From NCBI GenBank assembly GCA_900545785.1, contig URAA01000088.1, positions 1-6,375 of the forward strand: a DNA stretch of 6,375 bases, written 5' to 3'. Source of the stretch: an uncultured Dialister sp. (GTDB lineage Bacteria; Bacillota; Negativicutes; Veillonellales; Dialisteraceae). The position numbers were made by a program, and so were the translations under genes. Positions 6,199 to 6,375 of the stretch are shown piece after piece (positions within the stretch are counted from its first letter, which is position 1; every line of letters starts with the position of its first letter). The notes under the pieces are model-generated. The model saw nothing but the letters and a program-made list of their open reading frames with translations, did no database searches and was not told where the DNA came from.

Positions 6199-6375
6199 TG
6201 AGATTATTTGATACCCATGCGCATGTTTATGATAAGGCTTTTAACGAAGACAGAGAAGAAATGCTGGATCAAATTTTTCAAAAGGTAGATTATGTTGTTT
6301 GTCCTTCCGAAAATTTGGAAACCTCCTTGCAAACAGTTGATTTGATCAAACGTTATCCTCATTTATACGGTGCAA
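6198..6375 (+). CDS. tatD: TatD-family metal-dependent DNase, 3'-truncated at window end
   Basis: Only the first 59 codons are in the window. The protein begins MRLFDTHAHVYD, with His7 and His9 forming the HxH motif that binds the first metal in the TatD amidohydrolase-like TIM barrel. The segment also shows the expected conserved acidic stretch FNEDREE after the first strand. Family members are cytoplasmic Mg2+-dependent 3'-5' exonucleases or DNases involved in DNA repair or turnover; B. subtilis has the homologue yabD just after metS. The ATG shares one base with the stop that ends the metG C-terminal frame (TAATG), and AAGG at 6187-6190 is 7 bases before it. Coupling to metG translation would be lost if ribosomes leave at the early TAA at 5782. 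Confidence 0.9.
   Translation, partial: MRLFDTHAHVYDKAFNEDREEMLDQIFQKVDYVVCPSENLETSLQTVDLIKRYPHLYGA

Overview
The window is an ordinary bacterial housekeeping region, entirely plus-strand and moderately AT-rich. Its gene order is holB - ricT (PSP1 family) - trmN6/yabB-like - rsmI - metG - tatD. This is a shortened version of the conserved Bacillota (Firmicutes) cluster known from Bacillus subtilis. The MetRS type and the RicT gene fit Bacillota. Negativicutes or a Clostridia-like lineage is my guess, not something the sequence proves.

Layout: bases 1-25 are not genomic. They match the end of the Illumina Read 1 adapter, so the window starts at an untrimmed contig end. Bases 26-640 are the 3' part of a HAD-family phosphatase gene whose 5' end, with the catalytic DxD motif, is missing. 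A good intrinsic terminator follows (668-694), then a promoter candidate (693-721). From 759 the genes are tightly packed: holB overlaps ricT by 1 base (TAATG), ricT overlaps trmN6 by 8 bases, and trmN6 overlaps rsmI by 8 bases. A 78-base gap containing an 8-bp hairpin then precedes metG. tatD starts on the last base of the metG reading frame (TAATG) and runs off the window.

Functionally the genes serve replication (clamp-loader delta' subunit), RNA processing (RicT), tRNA and rRNA methylation (TrmN6-like, RsmI), tRNA aminoacylation (MetRS) and a TatD-type nuclease. They are very probably co-transcribed and largely translationally coupled.

The one striking feature is in metG. A TAA codon at 5782-5784 interrupts the frame after the 502-residue catalytic and anticodon-binding core. 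The same frame then stays open for 137 more codons that encode the normal MetRS C-terminal linker and tRNA-binding OB fold. One base change (TAA to AAA, Lys) would restore a normal protein of about 640 residues. It may be a sequencing or assembly error, a true nonsense mutation of a dispensable domain, or, less likely, recoding. I found no mobile elements, CRISPR arrays, tRNA or rRNA genes, and no evidence of a new system.
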